From an uncultured Bryobacteraceae bacterium (GTDB lineage Bacteria; Acidobacteriota; Terriglobia; Bryobacterales; Bryobacteraceae), in NCBI GenBank assembly GCA_937924525.1, contig CALDSU010000010.1:1-64000 (forward strand): DNA of 64,000 nucleotides, given 5' to 3'. Positions 49,756 to 59,086 of the stretch are shown piece by piece (positions within the stretch are counted from its first letter, which is position 1; each line of letters begins with the position of its first letter). A program made the translations under genes and the position numbers. Under the pieces are notes generated by a model. It ran no database searches. It was not told the origin of the DNA and saw nothing but the letters and a program-made list of their open reading frames with translations.

Positions 49756-50573
49756 GACGATTCTTTGGCGGGGTGGTGCCAGCCCACGGCACCAGCCGAA
49801 TCCCCAAACCGCTTGAAGCCCGCTTCGCGAATCGCCGAGTCGGGCACTTTTACGAGCGGCGTGTAACGAGGATGATGCGACTCGCGATAGGGGTCGTTGC
49901 GCGCCGCGTTGTAGCAGCAGATCATGGACCAGCGCGGATGCGGGGAGTGGTTCTGGTCGGAGCGGTGCAGCAGGTTGGCGTGGAAGAACAGCGTGTCTCC
50001 GGGGTCCATCTCGACGTAGATCAGGGGCAGGCGCTTGAGGATCTCCGCCACGCGCTCCGGGTCTGCGCCCGTCTGCTCGCCTGTCCGGCCATGATCGATG
50101 CGGCCGAGATGATGCGAGCCGTCCACCACTTGCAGGCACCCGTTCTCGCGCGTCGCCGGGTCGACGGCGATGAAGGCGCTGCACAGCAGCGGGTACAGCA
50201 CGCCGTTGTTGTACCAGTAGCCGTAATCCTGGTGCCACGCCCACGCCCCTCCGGTGCGAGCGTCCTTCATAATCATCTTCGAGTGATAGTGGTAGACCTC
50301 GCCGCCCAGCAGCGCCTCGGCGGAGTTGACCAGCGATTCGCAGCGGGCGAACATGCCGTAGATGGTGTCGCCGGGATGATTCCACAACGAAAGGCGAACT
50401 GTTCCTCCTTCGCCATCGGCGCGGCCGAACGAGCGCTGGTCCAGCTCCCGGTCCTCCCGGGCGGCTTTGCCGAGCAAAGCAATTTCCTCATCGGCAAAAA
50501 ACCGGCGCGCCAGCACCCAGCCGCGCTCGTGGAAACTCTGCACCTCAGTGGGGGTTAAGGGACCTCGTGCCAT
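49752..50573 (-). CDS. Phytanoyl-CoA dioxygenase (PhyH) family protein
   Basis: 273 residues. Fe(II)/2-oxoglutarate-dependent dioxygenase double-stranded beta-helix: the metal ligands are WHQDYGYW (HxD) and the distal His in HANLLHRSDQN, with the 2-OG arginine expected nearby. Bacterial PhyH proteins hydroxylate diverse small molecules; clustering with sugar-oxidoreductase genes suggests a sugar or cyclitol-type substrate rather than a lipid. It is convergent with DUF1080 and divergent from the Gfo/Idh gene. Confidence 0.88.
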   Translation of the reverse strand: MARGPLTPTEVQSFHERGWVLARRFFADEEIALLGKAAREDRELDQRSFGRADGEGGTVRLSLWNHPGDTIYGMFARCESLVNSAEALLGGEVYHYHSKMIMKDARTGGAWAWHQDYGYWYNNGVLYPLLCSAFIAVDPATRENGCLQVVDGSHHLGRIDHGRTGEQTGADPERVAEILKRLPLIYVEMDPGDTLFFHANLLHRSDQNHSPHPRWSMICCYNAARNDPYRESHHPRYTPLVKVPDSAIREAGFKRFGDSAGAVGWHHPAKESS

Positions 50574-50648
50574 TCTCTCCCTTACTGTAGCGGATGGCCG
50601 GCGATTTGGAATAAAATTCGCCTAGCCGCGCCGGGAGCGCGGCGTAAA

Positions 50649-51755
50649 ATGATCGACCTGAACTTGCATCACCTGCCGCCCCCGCCCGCCCGGAAAGACT
50701 ACCGGATCGGCGTGATCGGGTCGGGGTTCATCGTGCGCGATGTCCAACTGGTCGCCTATCGGGATGCCGGCTACCACGTCGCGGCCATCACCAGCCGCAA
50801 TCTCGACAGCGCCCGGGAAGTCGCGCAGGTGCGCGGCATTCCCGTGGTCCACGAAAGCTGGCAGGCCCTGCTCGAGGACCAGTCCATTGAGGTGCTCGAC
50901 ATCGCTGTGCCGCCCGCGGCGCAGCCGGAAATCATCGAACAGGCGGTGAGGCACGCCAGTCATATCCGCGGCATTCTGGCTCAGAAGCCGCTGGCGCTCG
51001 ACTACCGGCAGGCTCGCGATCTGGTCGCCCGCTGCGCGCAAGCCGGCATCCGGCTGGCGGTGAACCAGAACATGCGCTACGACCAGTCGATTCGCGCGCT
51101 GAAAACGCTGCTCACGCGCGGCGATCTGGGCGAACCCGTCCTGGCCACCATCGAGATGCGCGCCATCCCGCATTGGAAGCCTTGGGCGCGCAACAGCCAG
51201 CGCCTGACGCTGGCTGTGATGAGCATCCACCACCTGGACTGCTTTCGCTACCTGTTCGGCAACCCGGATTCCGTCTATGCCAGCGCCCGCCCGGACCCGC
51301 GCACCCGGTTTGCGCACCGCGACGGCATCGTGCTGTATATCCTCGAGTACGCCAATGGCTTGCGGGCTTCGTCGTGGGATGACGTTTGGGCCGGTCCGGC
51401 GCGCGAAGGCGGCGCGCCCGACCTTTACATCAAATGGCGCGTGGAAGGCGACCGCGGCATGGCGCAGGGGACCATCGGCTGGCCCGGCTATCCGAACGCC
51501 GTACCCAGCACGATTCAATTCACCACCGCCCAGCAACCGGGAGTCTGGTTCAGCCCTTCCTGGCAGGAAGTGTGGTTCCCCGACGCGTTCCAGGGCACCA
51601 TGGGCGACCTGCTGGATAGCTTGGCCACCGGGCGGACCCCCGCCATCAGCGGCGCCGACAACCTGGGCACGCTCGCGCTGGTGGAGGCGTGCTACCGTTC
51701 CCTGGACGAACACCGGCCGGTGGCGCTGCGCGAGATTACGGAGGAAACCGCATGA
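50649..51755 (+). CDS. Gfo/Idh/MocA family NAD(P)-dependent oxidoreductase
   Basis: 368 residues. N-terminal Rossmann motif IGVIGSGFIVRDV, then the family EKP-like motif as AQKPLALDY, NQNMRYDQS, and a C-terminal domain with SIHHLDCFRYLFG, where a histidine serves catalysis in relatives. Members oxidise or reduce sugars at C3, inositol or biliverdin. It overlaps the isomerase gene by four bases (ATGA). Together these fit a pathway in which a glycoside is oxidised to a 3-keto sugar. Confidence 0.88.
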   Translation: MIDLNLHHLPPPPARKDYRIGVIGSGFIVRDVQLVAYRDAGYHVAAITSRNLDSAREVAQVRGIPVVHESWQALLEDQSIEVLDIAVPPAAQPEIIEQAVRHASHIRGILAQKPLALDYRQARDLVARCAQAGIRLAVNQNMRYDQSIRALKTLLTRGDLGEPVLATIEMRAIPHWKPWARNSQRLTLAVMSIHHLDCFRYLFGNPDSVYASARPDPRTRFAHRDGIVLYILEYANGLRASSWDDVWAGPAREGGAPDLYIKWRVEGDRGMAQGTIGWPGYPNAVPSTIQFTTAQQPGVWFSPSWQEVWFPDAFQGTMGDLLDSLATGRTPAISGADNLGTLALVEACYRSLDEHRPVALREITEETA

Positions 51756-52573
51756 AGCTTGGCTTGATCAATACCGCCTGGTTCGGTTCGCCCATCGGCA
51801 CGGCGGAGGGCATCCGCCTGACGAAAGAGATTGGGTTCGACACTATCGATATCTTCGCGGACCCCATGGACATTACCATCCGGGAGCGCCGCCTGGTCCG
51901 CGACACGTGCCGCGAAGCGGGCCTCCCCGTAATTTCCACGGTGTGCTGCGCCCTCGGCATCGCCGACTTCAATCCTCCCGTGCGGCGCTTCCACGTCGAC
52001 CGGGTCAAGCAACACCTGGACCTGGCTTTCGAACTGGACTCGCGCAACCTGCTGCTGGTGTTGGGCGAGTACATCTGGCAGCAGGAGGTGATCGCGCCCC
52101 GCGACCAGTGGAACTGGGCCGTGGAGCACGTCCGCGATCTGGGCGTTTACGCCGCCGGCCTGGGGCTGGAAATTGCCGTGGAGCTTGAACCGTTTCACCA
52201 GTCGATCATCAACGACCTGCCCAAGATGCTCCGCTTCCTGGACGACGTGAACCACCCGGCGGTGCGCGCGAATGTGGACGTTTCGCACCTGGCGCTCTCG
52301 CACACTCCGGCGGGGGATTTGCAAAAGCTGGCCGGGCGCATCGCGCACGTCCATTTTTCCGATTGCGACGGCAAGAAACACGGGGATTTGCCACCCGGCC
52401 GCGGCGTGGTGGATTTCCCGCCGTACCTCCGGGCGCTGAAGGAAGCGGGCTACGACGGGACCATCAGCATTGAACTCGAGTATTCGCCCGAGCCCAATCG
52501 CATCGTCGAGTGGGTGCGCGAGGCGTACACCGCCACCGACCGGCTGATGGGCGACTTGGGTCTGCGGGGATAA
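51752..52573 (+). CDS. Sugar phosphate isomerase/epimerase-like TIM barrel protein
   Basis: 273 residues from ATG 51752, overlapping the Gfo/Idh stop. The AP-endonuclease-2/xylose-isomerase-like TIM barrel shows metal ligands in VELEPFH, ANVDVSHLALS, AHVHFSDCDG and ISIELEYSP. Relatives epimerise sugars or cleave 3-keto-glycosides (as in YcjR). Translationally coupled to the oxidoreductase, supporting consecutive steps. Confidence 0.87.
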   Translation: MKLGLINTAWFGSPIGTAEGIRLTKEIGFDTIDIFADPMDITIRERRLVRDTCREAGLPVISTVCCALGIADFNPPVRRFHVDRVKQHLDLAFELDSRNLLLVLGEYIWQQEVIAPRDQWNWAVEHVRDLGVYAAGLGLEIAVELEPFHQSIINDLPKMLRFLDDVNHPAVRANVDVSHLALSHTPAGDLQKLAGRIAHVHFSDCDGKKHGDLPPGRGVVDFPPYLRALKEAGYDGTISIELEYSPEPNRIVEWVREAYTATDRLMGDLGLRG

Positions 52574-52646
52574 GCCCGGCCAAAGCCGCCCTCGGCATAG
52601 TTTCTGGTTCACCGCTCGTGGCGCTTCCGTTTGTCCGCAGAGAGGA

Positions 52647-54494
52647 TCAAGGCGACTCCCCCGCCGCCGCGGGCAGGGGGCACCGCCACACGCTGGCGCC
52701 GGAGATGAAGTAGACCGCGTTCCCGCGGAGCGCAAAGCCACCGGTGATGGGCCGGGGCGCTTTGGCCGCCCAGGTGACCTGGCGCGTCTCGGGATGGATG
52801 ACAAACACGCCCTCGCGCGTCAAGCCCCAGATCCGCCCGTCCGGACCGGCGGCCACCGCATTGTAGATCGCTGCCCGGAAGGGCATCTGCGTGCGCTCCA
52901 CCACCTCCCGCCTGGCGGGATCGAACACAAACAGCGTTTCGCCCGCCATCCCGTAAACCATTCCGCTGGCCGCGACGATCAGGTTGTTGATCGCGGAGGC
53001 GCCGGGCACGGGGACCGTTTCGAAAAGCTTCCGGCGGGCGGCCGGGTCCCACAGGAACAGCTTGGCTTCCTTCGCCGTTGGTCTGCTGCCTCCGCCGCCC
53101 CGCACAGTGGTTCCGCCGACAATCAGGCCCTTCCATGCCGCCAGGCTGATCACGCTCTGGTCGTCCACCACGTGATCGAACCTGTTCACCACGCCAGCAT
53201 CCACGTCCCACTCCACCAGCGGACCGCCCAGCTTTCCATAACTGGAGACCGCGCCCAGGTACACCTTGCCATCCGGACCGTGGATAAACGCTTCCGGACG
53301 CCAATCGCCAGGCACGATGTCTGCGGCCAGCAACCGCGGGTTGGCTTCGCCGCCCCCCCGGGAGAAGGGACGCCGCGTATCGAATTGCATCAGGGGCGCG
53401 GCGGCTGAGTAGGCGGCCATCAACAGGTAATGATCCTTGGCGAGGAACGAATACACTTCGCCACCCCCCAAAGCGCCAATTGCTGGAAACGTGCGGGTCC
53501 GCTCATCCCAGCGCACCAGGTAAATGGGCAAGACCGAACTTCCGTACAGCACGCCGTTGCTGGCGAAGCCGATCCGAAACAGCGCTAACTCGTTGCCGGC
53601 GTACGAATAAGGATGCTCCACCGCGTCCCGGGTGCGCGGATCGGCCACGCGGACCTTGCCGTGCTCGACGTGTACCAGGCGGCCGTCGCGAAGGCGGTTC
53701 CGGGCGCGCGGCGGCGCGGCTTCGGACGCGGGAATCGGCGTCGTTTCCCAACCGCCCAGGCGGAAGTGGGCCGCCCCCACCCGGCCGTACACCCGTCCGT
53801 CCTCGCCGCGATAAACACGAGCCAGCGCCGGTGTCTGGTAGGCTTCCGGCAGAATACGGCGGCTTCGCCCCGTAGCGATCTCGTACGCTGCGATATTCGC
53901 TTTCACCGTGCCAATGCCGATGTACAGGAAACCGTCGTCGCTGGCCGCGATCCAGCGCGCGTACTGTTCTAGCGGATCCATGCGGCCCAAGTCCTCGCTG
54001 GTCTTGCGGACGGGGTCATATCGCACCAGCCGCGCCTCCGGATAGGTCACCCCATACACGTTTCCATCCGAACCGGTGGTCAGTTCCCAAATGTACTGTT
54101 CGGTGGGCGCCGGACGGCCCAGATCCTCCAGCGTGCCGGCCTTCGGATCCAGCTTCAGCAGGTGCGCATGGGGCAGCGTGCCGATGTACACGTTTCCATC
54201 CGGCCCCGCCGTCATGCCATGTGCTCCGTACTCGTCCGGAACCGGGTTCGGAAACACCCGGTGCTCCCCGGTGGCGGGGTCCACCGCGACGATGTCGAGG
54301 GTGTGGTTCACGTAGAGATAGCTCAGATACAGGCGCTCACTGGCCGCGGCGGGCCCGGGCGCGACCGTGGAAGTTGAGAGGCTGCCCAGACCGCGGTGAC
54401 GGCCCAGTTCTTCGCACGTTCCCTGTCCTTGAGCTGGGAAACTCGCCGCGGCGAGCGCGAGCAGCATGGCGAAACGGCGCATCCTCTCCATCAT
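52647..54494 (-). CDS. Secreted beta-propeller protein of streptogramin-lyase/PQQ-like type
   Basis: 615 residues with a signal peptide (MLLALAAASFPAQG). Repeated four-stranded blades carry GxDGxVY-type turns (AGPDGNVYIGT, GSDGNVYGVT, ASDDGFLYIGI, GEDGRVYGRV, AGPDGRIWGLT). Two propellers are likely, given the length. Such proteins bind ligands in the central channel; no catalytic His of true virginiamycin lyases could be assigned. Function is not known. Confidence 0.75.
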   Translation of the reverse strand: MMERMRRFAMLLALAAASFPAQGQGTCEELGRHRGLGSLSTSTVAPGPAAASERLYLSYLYVNHTLDIVAVDPATGEHRVFPNPVPDEYGAHGMTAGPDGNVYIGTLPHAHLLKLDPKAGTLEDLGRPAPTEQYIWELTTGSDGNVYGVTYPEARLVRYDPVRKTSEDLGRMDPLEQYARWIAASDDGFLYIGIGTVKANIAAYEIATGRSRRILPEAYQTPALARVYRGEDGRVYGRVGAAHFRLGGWETTPIPASEAAPPRARNRLRDGRLVHVEHGKVRVADPRTRDAVEHPYSYAGNELALFRIGFASNGVLYGSSVLPIYLVRWDERTRTFPAIGALGGGEVYSFLAKDHYLLMAAYSAAAPLMQFDTRRPFSRGGGEANPRLLAADIVPGDWRPEAFIHGPDGKVYLGAVSSYGKLGGPLVEWDVDAGVVNRFDHVVDDQSVISLAAWKGLIVGGTTVRGGGGSRPTAKEAKLFLWDPAARRKLFETVPVPGASAINNLIVAASGMVYGMAGETLFVFDPARREVVERTQMPFRAAIYNAVAAGPDGRIWGLTREGVFVIHPETRQVTWAAKAPRPITGGFALRGNAVYFISGASVWRCPLPAAAGESP

Positions 54495-54573
54495 CCGCCC
54501 GAACTGGTCCCGCGCTCAACCGCACCTGTGTTTCGCGTTGCGCCGGGCCGGACGCGGGATTCCCGAGTAGGTC

Positions 54574-54696
54574 ATGCTTGATATGATGAGCGAGGGGAGC
54601 GCGGCGATCTTGAGGGCCTTGGTCCGGCAAGAAGCCAGCGCAGCGGCAGAGGCCCAGCCCTTCCTGGAGGAGGGGGCAGAGCATGGGGCAAAGTAA
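54574..54696 (+). CDS. Possible 40-residue acidic small protein
   Basis: ATG 54574 to TAA 54696 encodes a helical, Ala/Glu-rich peptide (SEGSAAILRALVRQEASAAAEA, cut short here to SAAILRALVRQEASAAAEA) ending in EEGAEHGAK. A GAGTAGG element precedes the ATG by a few bases. No homologue is recognised; it may be chance, lying between the propeller gene and a tRNA. Confidence 0.2.
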   Translation: MLDMMSEGSAAILRALVRQEASAAAEAQPFLEEGAEHGAK

Positions 54697-54733
54697 GCCC
54701 TCGAAACGGGCCGCCCCGCCGTCCAGAACGCAC

Positions 54734-54810
54734 GGGCCCGTAGCTCAGGCGGATAGAGCATCTGCCTTCTAAGCAGAGGGTCGCTGGTTCGAGTCCAGCC
54801 GGGCCTACCA
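54734..54810 (+). tRNA. tRNA-Arg (anticodon TCT), CCA encoded
   Basis: Acceptor GGGCCCG pairs with CGGGCCT, one G-U at the first position, then A and an encoded CCA. The anticodon stem TCTGC/GCAGA encloses CTTCTAA, anticodon TCT. The T-arm has GGTTCGAGTCC and the D-arm TAGCTCAGGCGGATAGAGCA. 77 nt, decoding AGA/AGG. Confidence 0.96.
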
Positions 54811-54839
54811 CGCTGATCCCCAGCCGCGCCTTGCTGCGC

Positions 54840-57251
54840 TCACTCGGCGCCGGAATCGGCGTGGCGCGGACGGGCGTTCTTCACGTGGCGGTCGAACCAC
54901 TCGATCATTTCCGCCAGGGTGTGCGCCACCGACTCGAAGGCCACGTAGCCATGCGACTCGTGCGGCAGCATCACCAGGCGCGCGACGCCGCCGTTGCCGC
55001 GCAGCGCCTGGTACATGCGCTCGGACTGCATGGGGAACGTGCCGGTGTTGTTGTCGGCCTCGCCATGAATCAGTAGCAGCGGTTCTTTGATCTTGTGGGC
55101 CGCCATCAGCGGCGACATCCGCAGGTACACCTCGGGCGCCTCCCAGAGGGTGCGCGGTTCGGCCTGGAACCCGAACGGAGTCAGCGTCCGGTTGTGAGCG
55201 CCGCTGCGGGCGATGCCGGCGCGGAACAGGTCAGAGTGGGCCAGCAGGTTGGCGGTCATGAACGCGCCGTAGCTGTGGCCGCCCACGCCGACCCGCTCCG
55301 GGTCGGTGACGCCCATCGCCGCCGCCTTCTCGATCGCCGCCCGGGCGCCGGCGACGATCTGCTCCACGTACGTATTGTTCACCGTCTCCGGATCGCCGAT
55401 CACGGGCATGGCCGCGTCGTCCAGCACGGCGTAACCGGCCAGCGCGAAGAACAGGTGCGAGGCGCCGGCCAGCGTGGTGAAGCGCTGCGTGGACCCGCTC
55501 ACCTGCCCGGCCGTGCCGGCATCGGAGTACTCTCGCGGATACGCCCAGACCACGGTGGGCAGGCGCGTGCCTGCCTGGTAGCCAGGGGGAAGGTAAAGCG
55601 TGAAGGAAAGCTGCACGCCATCGTGCCGTTCGTAGAGGACGCGCTGCTTGGTGATGCCGCGGATCTGCGGCGTGGGATCGGCAAAAGCGGTGACCGCGAA
55701 CCGGGCCGGGTCTCCGGCGGCGCGCACGTAGTAGTTGGGCGGCGCCGCGGGGGTCTCGTAGCTGGTCAAAAAGCGCCGCCCGTCTTCGGAAAGCAGGGCG
55801 GCGACGTATTCATAGCTGGTTTCGCCCGACCGGAACCGCCTCTCCGCCTTCCGCTCCCGCCAGGAGAAGCGGTCCAGAAACGGCCGGTCTCCTTGGCGCG
55901 TGGCGCCCGCGCCGGAAAGAAAGATCGCATCCTCGTGCTGCCAGATGGCGCGATGCCCGTTCGGCAGCAGGCGCCGCACGGGCGCGCCCGGATCGCCGTA
56001 GCGGTCGCGGATATTGCGGCTGAAAACTTCCCGCGGAGCGAGTCCCGGTTCGAGCGTAAAGGTTCGCAGCCAGCGCCGGTCGCGGTCGTAGTCGGTGAGC
56101 CAGGCGACGTCGTCTTTCTCGAACCAATCGAGGGAAGTGAGCCGTTGCTCGATCCGGGCGATTTCAACCGGTTCGCCGCTAAAAGGCGCGCGAAGCGACA
56201 CCAGCCGGTCGCGGTGGGGGACCTTCTTCTTCGGATTCCCCTCGTCGAGCGCCTCCGTCCAGAACAGCGTGGCGGGCTCGGTGGGCTTCCAGGTCACCAG
56301 GCGGGGGCCGGCGGGCACCCCGTCGATGGGCACCTCGGCCAAGGGCAGGCTGGCGACGGTGCGGACCCGCCGCGCCTGCCGGTCCCAGATCTCGAGTTCG
56401 GCGGGAAAGTATTCGACCGGGTGCAGTCGCGAATACGGGCGGCGTACCCGCGCCACAAACAGATATCTGCCATCGGGCGAGAGCCGGAAGGCTCGAAAGA
56501 TGCCGGGCGCGCCCCAGGCGGAGACGCGTCCGGTTTCCACTTTCGCCACGGTCAACTGGCTGGTGGCGTAGTAGTCGAAGAGCGCTTCGTCGTGCGCGTT
56601 TTGCAGCAAGTCCTGGAAGGTGCGCACCGGGGCGGTATTGCCGGAGGTCTCCTGAATATTCGGCCCGGCGGGCGCGACGGGCGGGCGCGGAGGCGCGCCG
56701 CGGCCGGCTGGCACGGTCTCCACCAGAAGCGACCGGCCGTCGGGCATCCATGCGAAGGGCGCGCCCAGCGCGGCGTTGACGCCAGACAACAGCCGGCGTG
56801 GTTCGCCAGCCGCGGCTTCTCCCACCCACAGTTCGATCGTGGTCTCCAGGTAACGGAGAAAAGCGAACCGGCGCCCGTCCGGACTCCACACGGGTGCGCC
56901 GACGTGCGCGCCGGGCGGGAGCTTCAGCTTGCGCAGCGCGGGAAGCTTCGAGCTGTCCGGGGCGGGGAGCGGTTGCAGGTCGAGGGCCGTGGAATAAACA
57001 GGACGGTGGGGTCCGTTGTTGGCGGGGTCAATCCGGTGGCCCGCCAGGCGAAGCATCGGACGGGCCAGGTCCGCGATCGAAGGATAGCGGACCGGATGCG
57101 CCAGCAGGAGGAAGCGCCGGTCCGGACTCAACAAAGCTTGCGGCGGCGCCGGACTCTGGAGCACATCCAGGATCGCTTGTGGCGGCTTCCGATACCATTC
57201 TTCCGGCATGGCAGGCAGGGCGAGCAGGAGGAGCAGACCAAGACGCGGCAT
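54840..57251 (-). CDS. Secreted S9 family serine peptidase (prolyl oligopeptidase-like)
   Basis: 803 residues with a signal peptide (LGLLLLLALPAMPEE). An N-terminal propeller region (SPDGRRFAFL, SPDGRYLFVA) precedes the C-terminal alpha/beta-hydrolase with the nucleophile GGHSYGAFM, the Asp in GEADNNTG and the His in PHESHGYV. The length and pattern fit the S9D glutamyl-endopeptidase-like branch. Likely degrades oligopeptides outside the cytoplasm. It starts two bases after the stop of the HD gene, so they are cotranscribed. Confidence 0.9.
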   Translation of the reverse strand: MPRLGLLLLLALPAMPEEWYRKPPQAILDVLQSPAPPQALLSPDRRFLLLAHPVRYPSIADLARPMLRLAGHRIDPANNGPHRPVYSTALDLQPLPAPDSSKLPALRKLKLPPGAHVGAPVWSPDGRRFAFLRYLETTIELWVGEAAAGEPRRLLSGVNAALGAPFAWMPDGRSLLVETVPAGRGAPPRPPVAPAGPNIQETSGNTAPVRTFQDLLQNAHDEALFDYYATSQLTVAKVETGRVSAWGAPGIFRAFRLSPDGRYLFVARVRRPYSRLHPVEYFPAELEIWDRQARRVRTVASLPLAEVPIDGVPAGPRLVTWKPTEPATLFWTEALDEGNPKKKVPHRDRLVSLRAPFSGEPVEIARIEQRLTSLDWFEKDDVAWLTDYDRDRRWLRTFTLEPGLAPREVFSRNIRDRYGDPGAPVRRLLPNGHRAIWQHEDAIFLSGAGATRQGDRPFLDRFSWRERKAERRFRSGETSYEYVAALLSEDGRRFLTSYETPAAPPNYYVRAAGDPARFAVTAFADPTPQIRGITKQRVLYERHDGVQLSFTLYLPPGYQAGTRLPTVVWAYPREYSDAGTAGQVSGSTQRFTTLAGASHLFFALAGYAVLDDAAMPVIGDPETVNNTYVEQIVAGARAAIEKAAAMGVTDPERVGVGGHSYGAFMTANLLAHSDLFRAGIARSGAHNRTLTPFGFQAEPRTLWEAPEVYLRMSPLMAAHKIKEPLLLIHGEADNNTGTFPMQSERMYQALRGNGGVARLVMLPHESHGYVAFESVAHTLAEMIEWFDRHVKNARPRHADSGAE

Positions 57252-57253
57252 CG

Positions 57254-57832
57254 CTATCCCCCGGTCTGGCCCCGGACGCCCTCCAGCCCCAGGGCAGGCG
57301 CGCGTTCCTGCATCGCGCGGATGCAGAACGCGATGTGCTCGTCGAGGTCGACGCCCAGCTCCGCCGCCCCGTTCAGGATATCCTCCCGGCTGACGGCGCG
57401 GGCGAAGGACTTGTCCTTCATCTTTTTCCGGACCGACGCCACCTCCAGGTCATGCACGCTGCGCGTCGGTTTCACATACGTAGCGGCAGTGAGGAAGCCG
57501 GCCAGTTCGTCGCAGGCGAACAGCGTCTTTTCCAGCCGCGACTGGCGCGGCACACCGCTATAGCTGGCGTGAGAGAGAATGGCGCGGCGGATTTCACTGT
57601 CCACGCCGCGCTCGGCGAGAATCGGCTCGCCCTTCAGCGGGTGATCGGGCGCGGTGGGGTGCATTTCGTAATCGAAGTCGTGAAGCAGCGCAGCCACTGC
57701 CCAGCGTTGTTCGTCCTCGCCGAAATGCCGCGCGTAGGCCGCTACGCAGGCCTCGACGGCCAGCGCGTGTTTGCGGAGGCTGTCGGACTTGGTGAATTCA
57801 CAGAGCAGTTCCCAGGCTTGATCGCGTGTCAT
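57254..57832 (-). CDS. HD domain phosphohydrolase
   Basis: 192 residues from ATG 57832. HD metal ligands are visible as KHALAVEACV, the central HDFDYEMHP (about 69-77) and the LSHASYSG and DELAGF segments further on. It resembles single-domain HDIG proteins that hydrolyse nucleotides or phosphoesters. Two bases separate it from the S9 peptidase. A 180-base gap upstream (57833-58012) holds one strong hairpin and no gene. Confidence 0.85.
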   Translation of the reverse strand: MTRDQAWELLCEFTKSDSLRKHALAVEACVAAYARHFGEDEQRWAVAALLHDFDYEMHPTAPDHPLKGEPILAERGVDSEIRRAILSHASYSGVPRQSRLEKTLFACDELAGFLTAATYVKPTRSVHDLEVASVRKKMKDKSFARAVSREDILNGAAELGVDLDEHIAFCIRAMQERAPALGLEGVRGQTGG

Positions 57833-57972
57833 GCGTCTTACGCACCAAGGTAACAAAAGCGGCGCGGGCTGCGACGCAGGACACGCCATGGAGGAAGGGC
57901 GCCAGGAGCAGGGCCGGGTGGGCGTGAATGTTGGCGCGGTGGAGGCCCAGCGCGCCCGGCCTGCTTTTCCCC

Positions 57973-58005
57973 AGCCGGACGGCGCTCGGGCGGCGCCGTC
58001 CGGCT
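57973..58005. repeat. Strong 13-bp hairpin downstream of FecR-like gene
   Basis: AGCCGGACGGCGC (57973-57985) and GCGCCGTCCGGCT (57993-58005) are exact reverse complements with a seven-base loop. It lies eight bases after the FecR-like stop. No T-run follows on either strand, so it may stabilise the transcript end or act as an atypical terminator. Confidence 0.55.
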
Positions 58006-58012
58006 GTTCCCG

Positions 58013-58960
58013 TCATCGCGTGGTGGGGCTGATGGCTTCGCGTTCGTCGCGGGTCGCCGCGACTGCCGCTCCCGCCACCCCGCCGGCGACGAGCACTCCC
58101 GCGATCACCGCCTTGGTGGCGATTCCCCCCGCGGTGGCCCCAGCCGCGGTGCCCGACGCGGCGCCCCCCGCCGCCGCTCCCGTCTGGGACGCGCCTTTCG
58201 CCGCAGCCGCGCCCGCGCCGCCGGTCGACGCCGCCGCACGCCACACGCACTTGCCCGGCAGCGCACGGACGGAGGTCACCTTCACCGGCGCCGCGCCTTC
58301 CCCCTCCGGTTCCGCAATCCCCACCACCTCCACGCGTTTGCCAAGGTGCGCCGCCAAGTCCTCGCCCCGCACTTCGAAAAGCACCTGGGTCGTCTCGTCC
58401 CCGACAAAGAACTTGCTGGCGTCGCCCTCCAGGCAACCCGTCATCGTCGAGACCGCCACCGCCCCGGAAGTCTGCGGGGAAAAGGCCAAGGCCGCGCCCG
58501 CCGCCACGTTCGCCAACAGCAGACCCGAATCCTTATACACCTGCACCGGGCCGCGCAGCGCCGCCACCTGCAAGACCTGATCCTCACCCACCGTAACCCG
58601 CACCCCGGCCGGCGCGGCGCCCCGGATGCGCAGCGACAGCGCCTCCACAGGATACGCCGCCAACCCTTCCATCTCCGTCCAGCCACGCTCCAATACCATG
58701 CGGTCGCGGTAAATCACCCCGCTCGCCCCGCTTCCCAGCTGGATCCGCGCGCCATTGTGCAAGCGGATGCGCGACGGCGCGCGGCCCGTCTGGATCCTGC
58801 TTCCATCGAACAGCGTCGCCGCGCCCGGCATCCGCGCGTCGTCGACGGTGAACTCCCCATTGGCCGCCGCCATCCCCACCACGGCGGACGAAGCTGCGCC
58901 AAACGCCAGATGGGCCGCCATGAAAGTCGCAATCAAAAACTGTCCGGTTCCTCGGTGCAC
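58013..58960 (-). CDS. FecR-like domain membrane protein
   Basis: 315 residues from GTG 58960, chosen for the AAGGAG Shine-Dalgarno eight bases before it. A hydrophobic N-terminus (FLIATFMAAHLAFGAASS) is followed by a FecR-like fold (ATLFDGSRIQTG, GARIQLGSGASGVIYRDRMVLERG). A bacterial-type segment with KRVEVVGIAEPEGEG follows, and then a Gly/Ala-rich C-terminal transmembrane helix (AVIAGVLVAGGVAGAAVAAT). FecR proteins transmit envelope signals or handle polysaccharides; here no sigma factor is adjacent. Its promoter region is shared with the divergent TPR gene. Confidence 0.72.
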   Translation of the reverse strand: MHRGTGQFLIATFMAAHLAFGAASSAVVGMAAANGEFTVDDARMPGAATLFDGSRIQTGRAPSRIRLHNGARIQLGSGASGVIYRDRMVLERGWTEMEGLAAYPVEALSLRIRGAAPAGVRVTVGEDQVLQVAALRGPVQVYKDSGLLLANVAAGAALAFSPQTSGAVAVSTMTGCLEGDASKFFVGDETTQVLFEVRGEDLAAHLGKRVEVVGIAEPEGEGAAPVKVTSVRALPGKCVWRAAASTGGAGAAAAKGASQTGAAAGGAASGTAAGATAGGIATKAVIAGVLVAGGVAGAAVAATRDEREAISPTTR

Positions 58961-59086
58961 GTTTGAACTCCTTGTGAAACTCCTCACACTGGCTTGATCG
59001 GTCAATTCCGGAATTTCATGAGACCCGCAGTTTGCGTATTGCTTCGGGGATATGGCGCCGCCGTCCGTTCGCGCCGATAGAAAGGT

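Noticed and set aside
54490-54840. tRNA-Arg as an attachment site for an island
   Set aside because: No integrase, no direct repeat of the tRNA 3' end and no composition change were seen around it.
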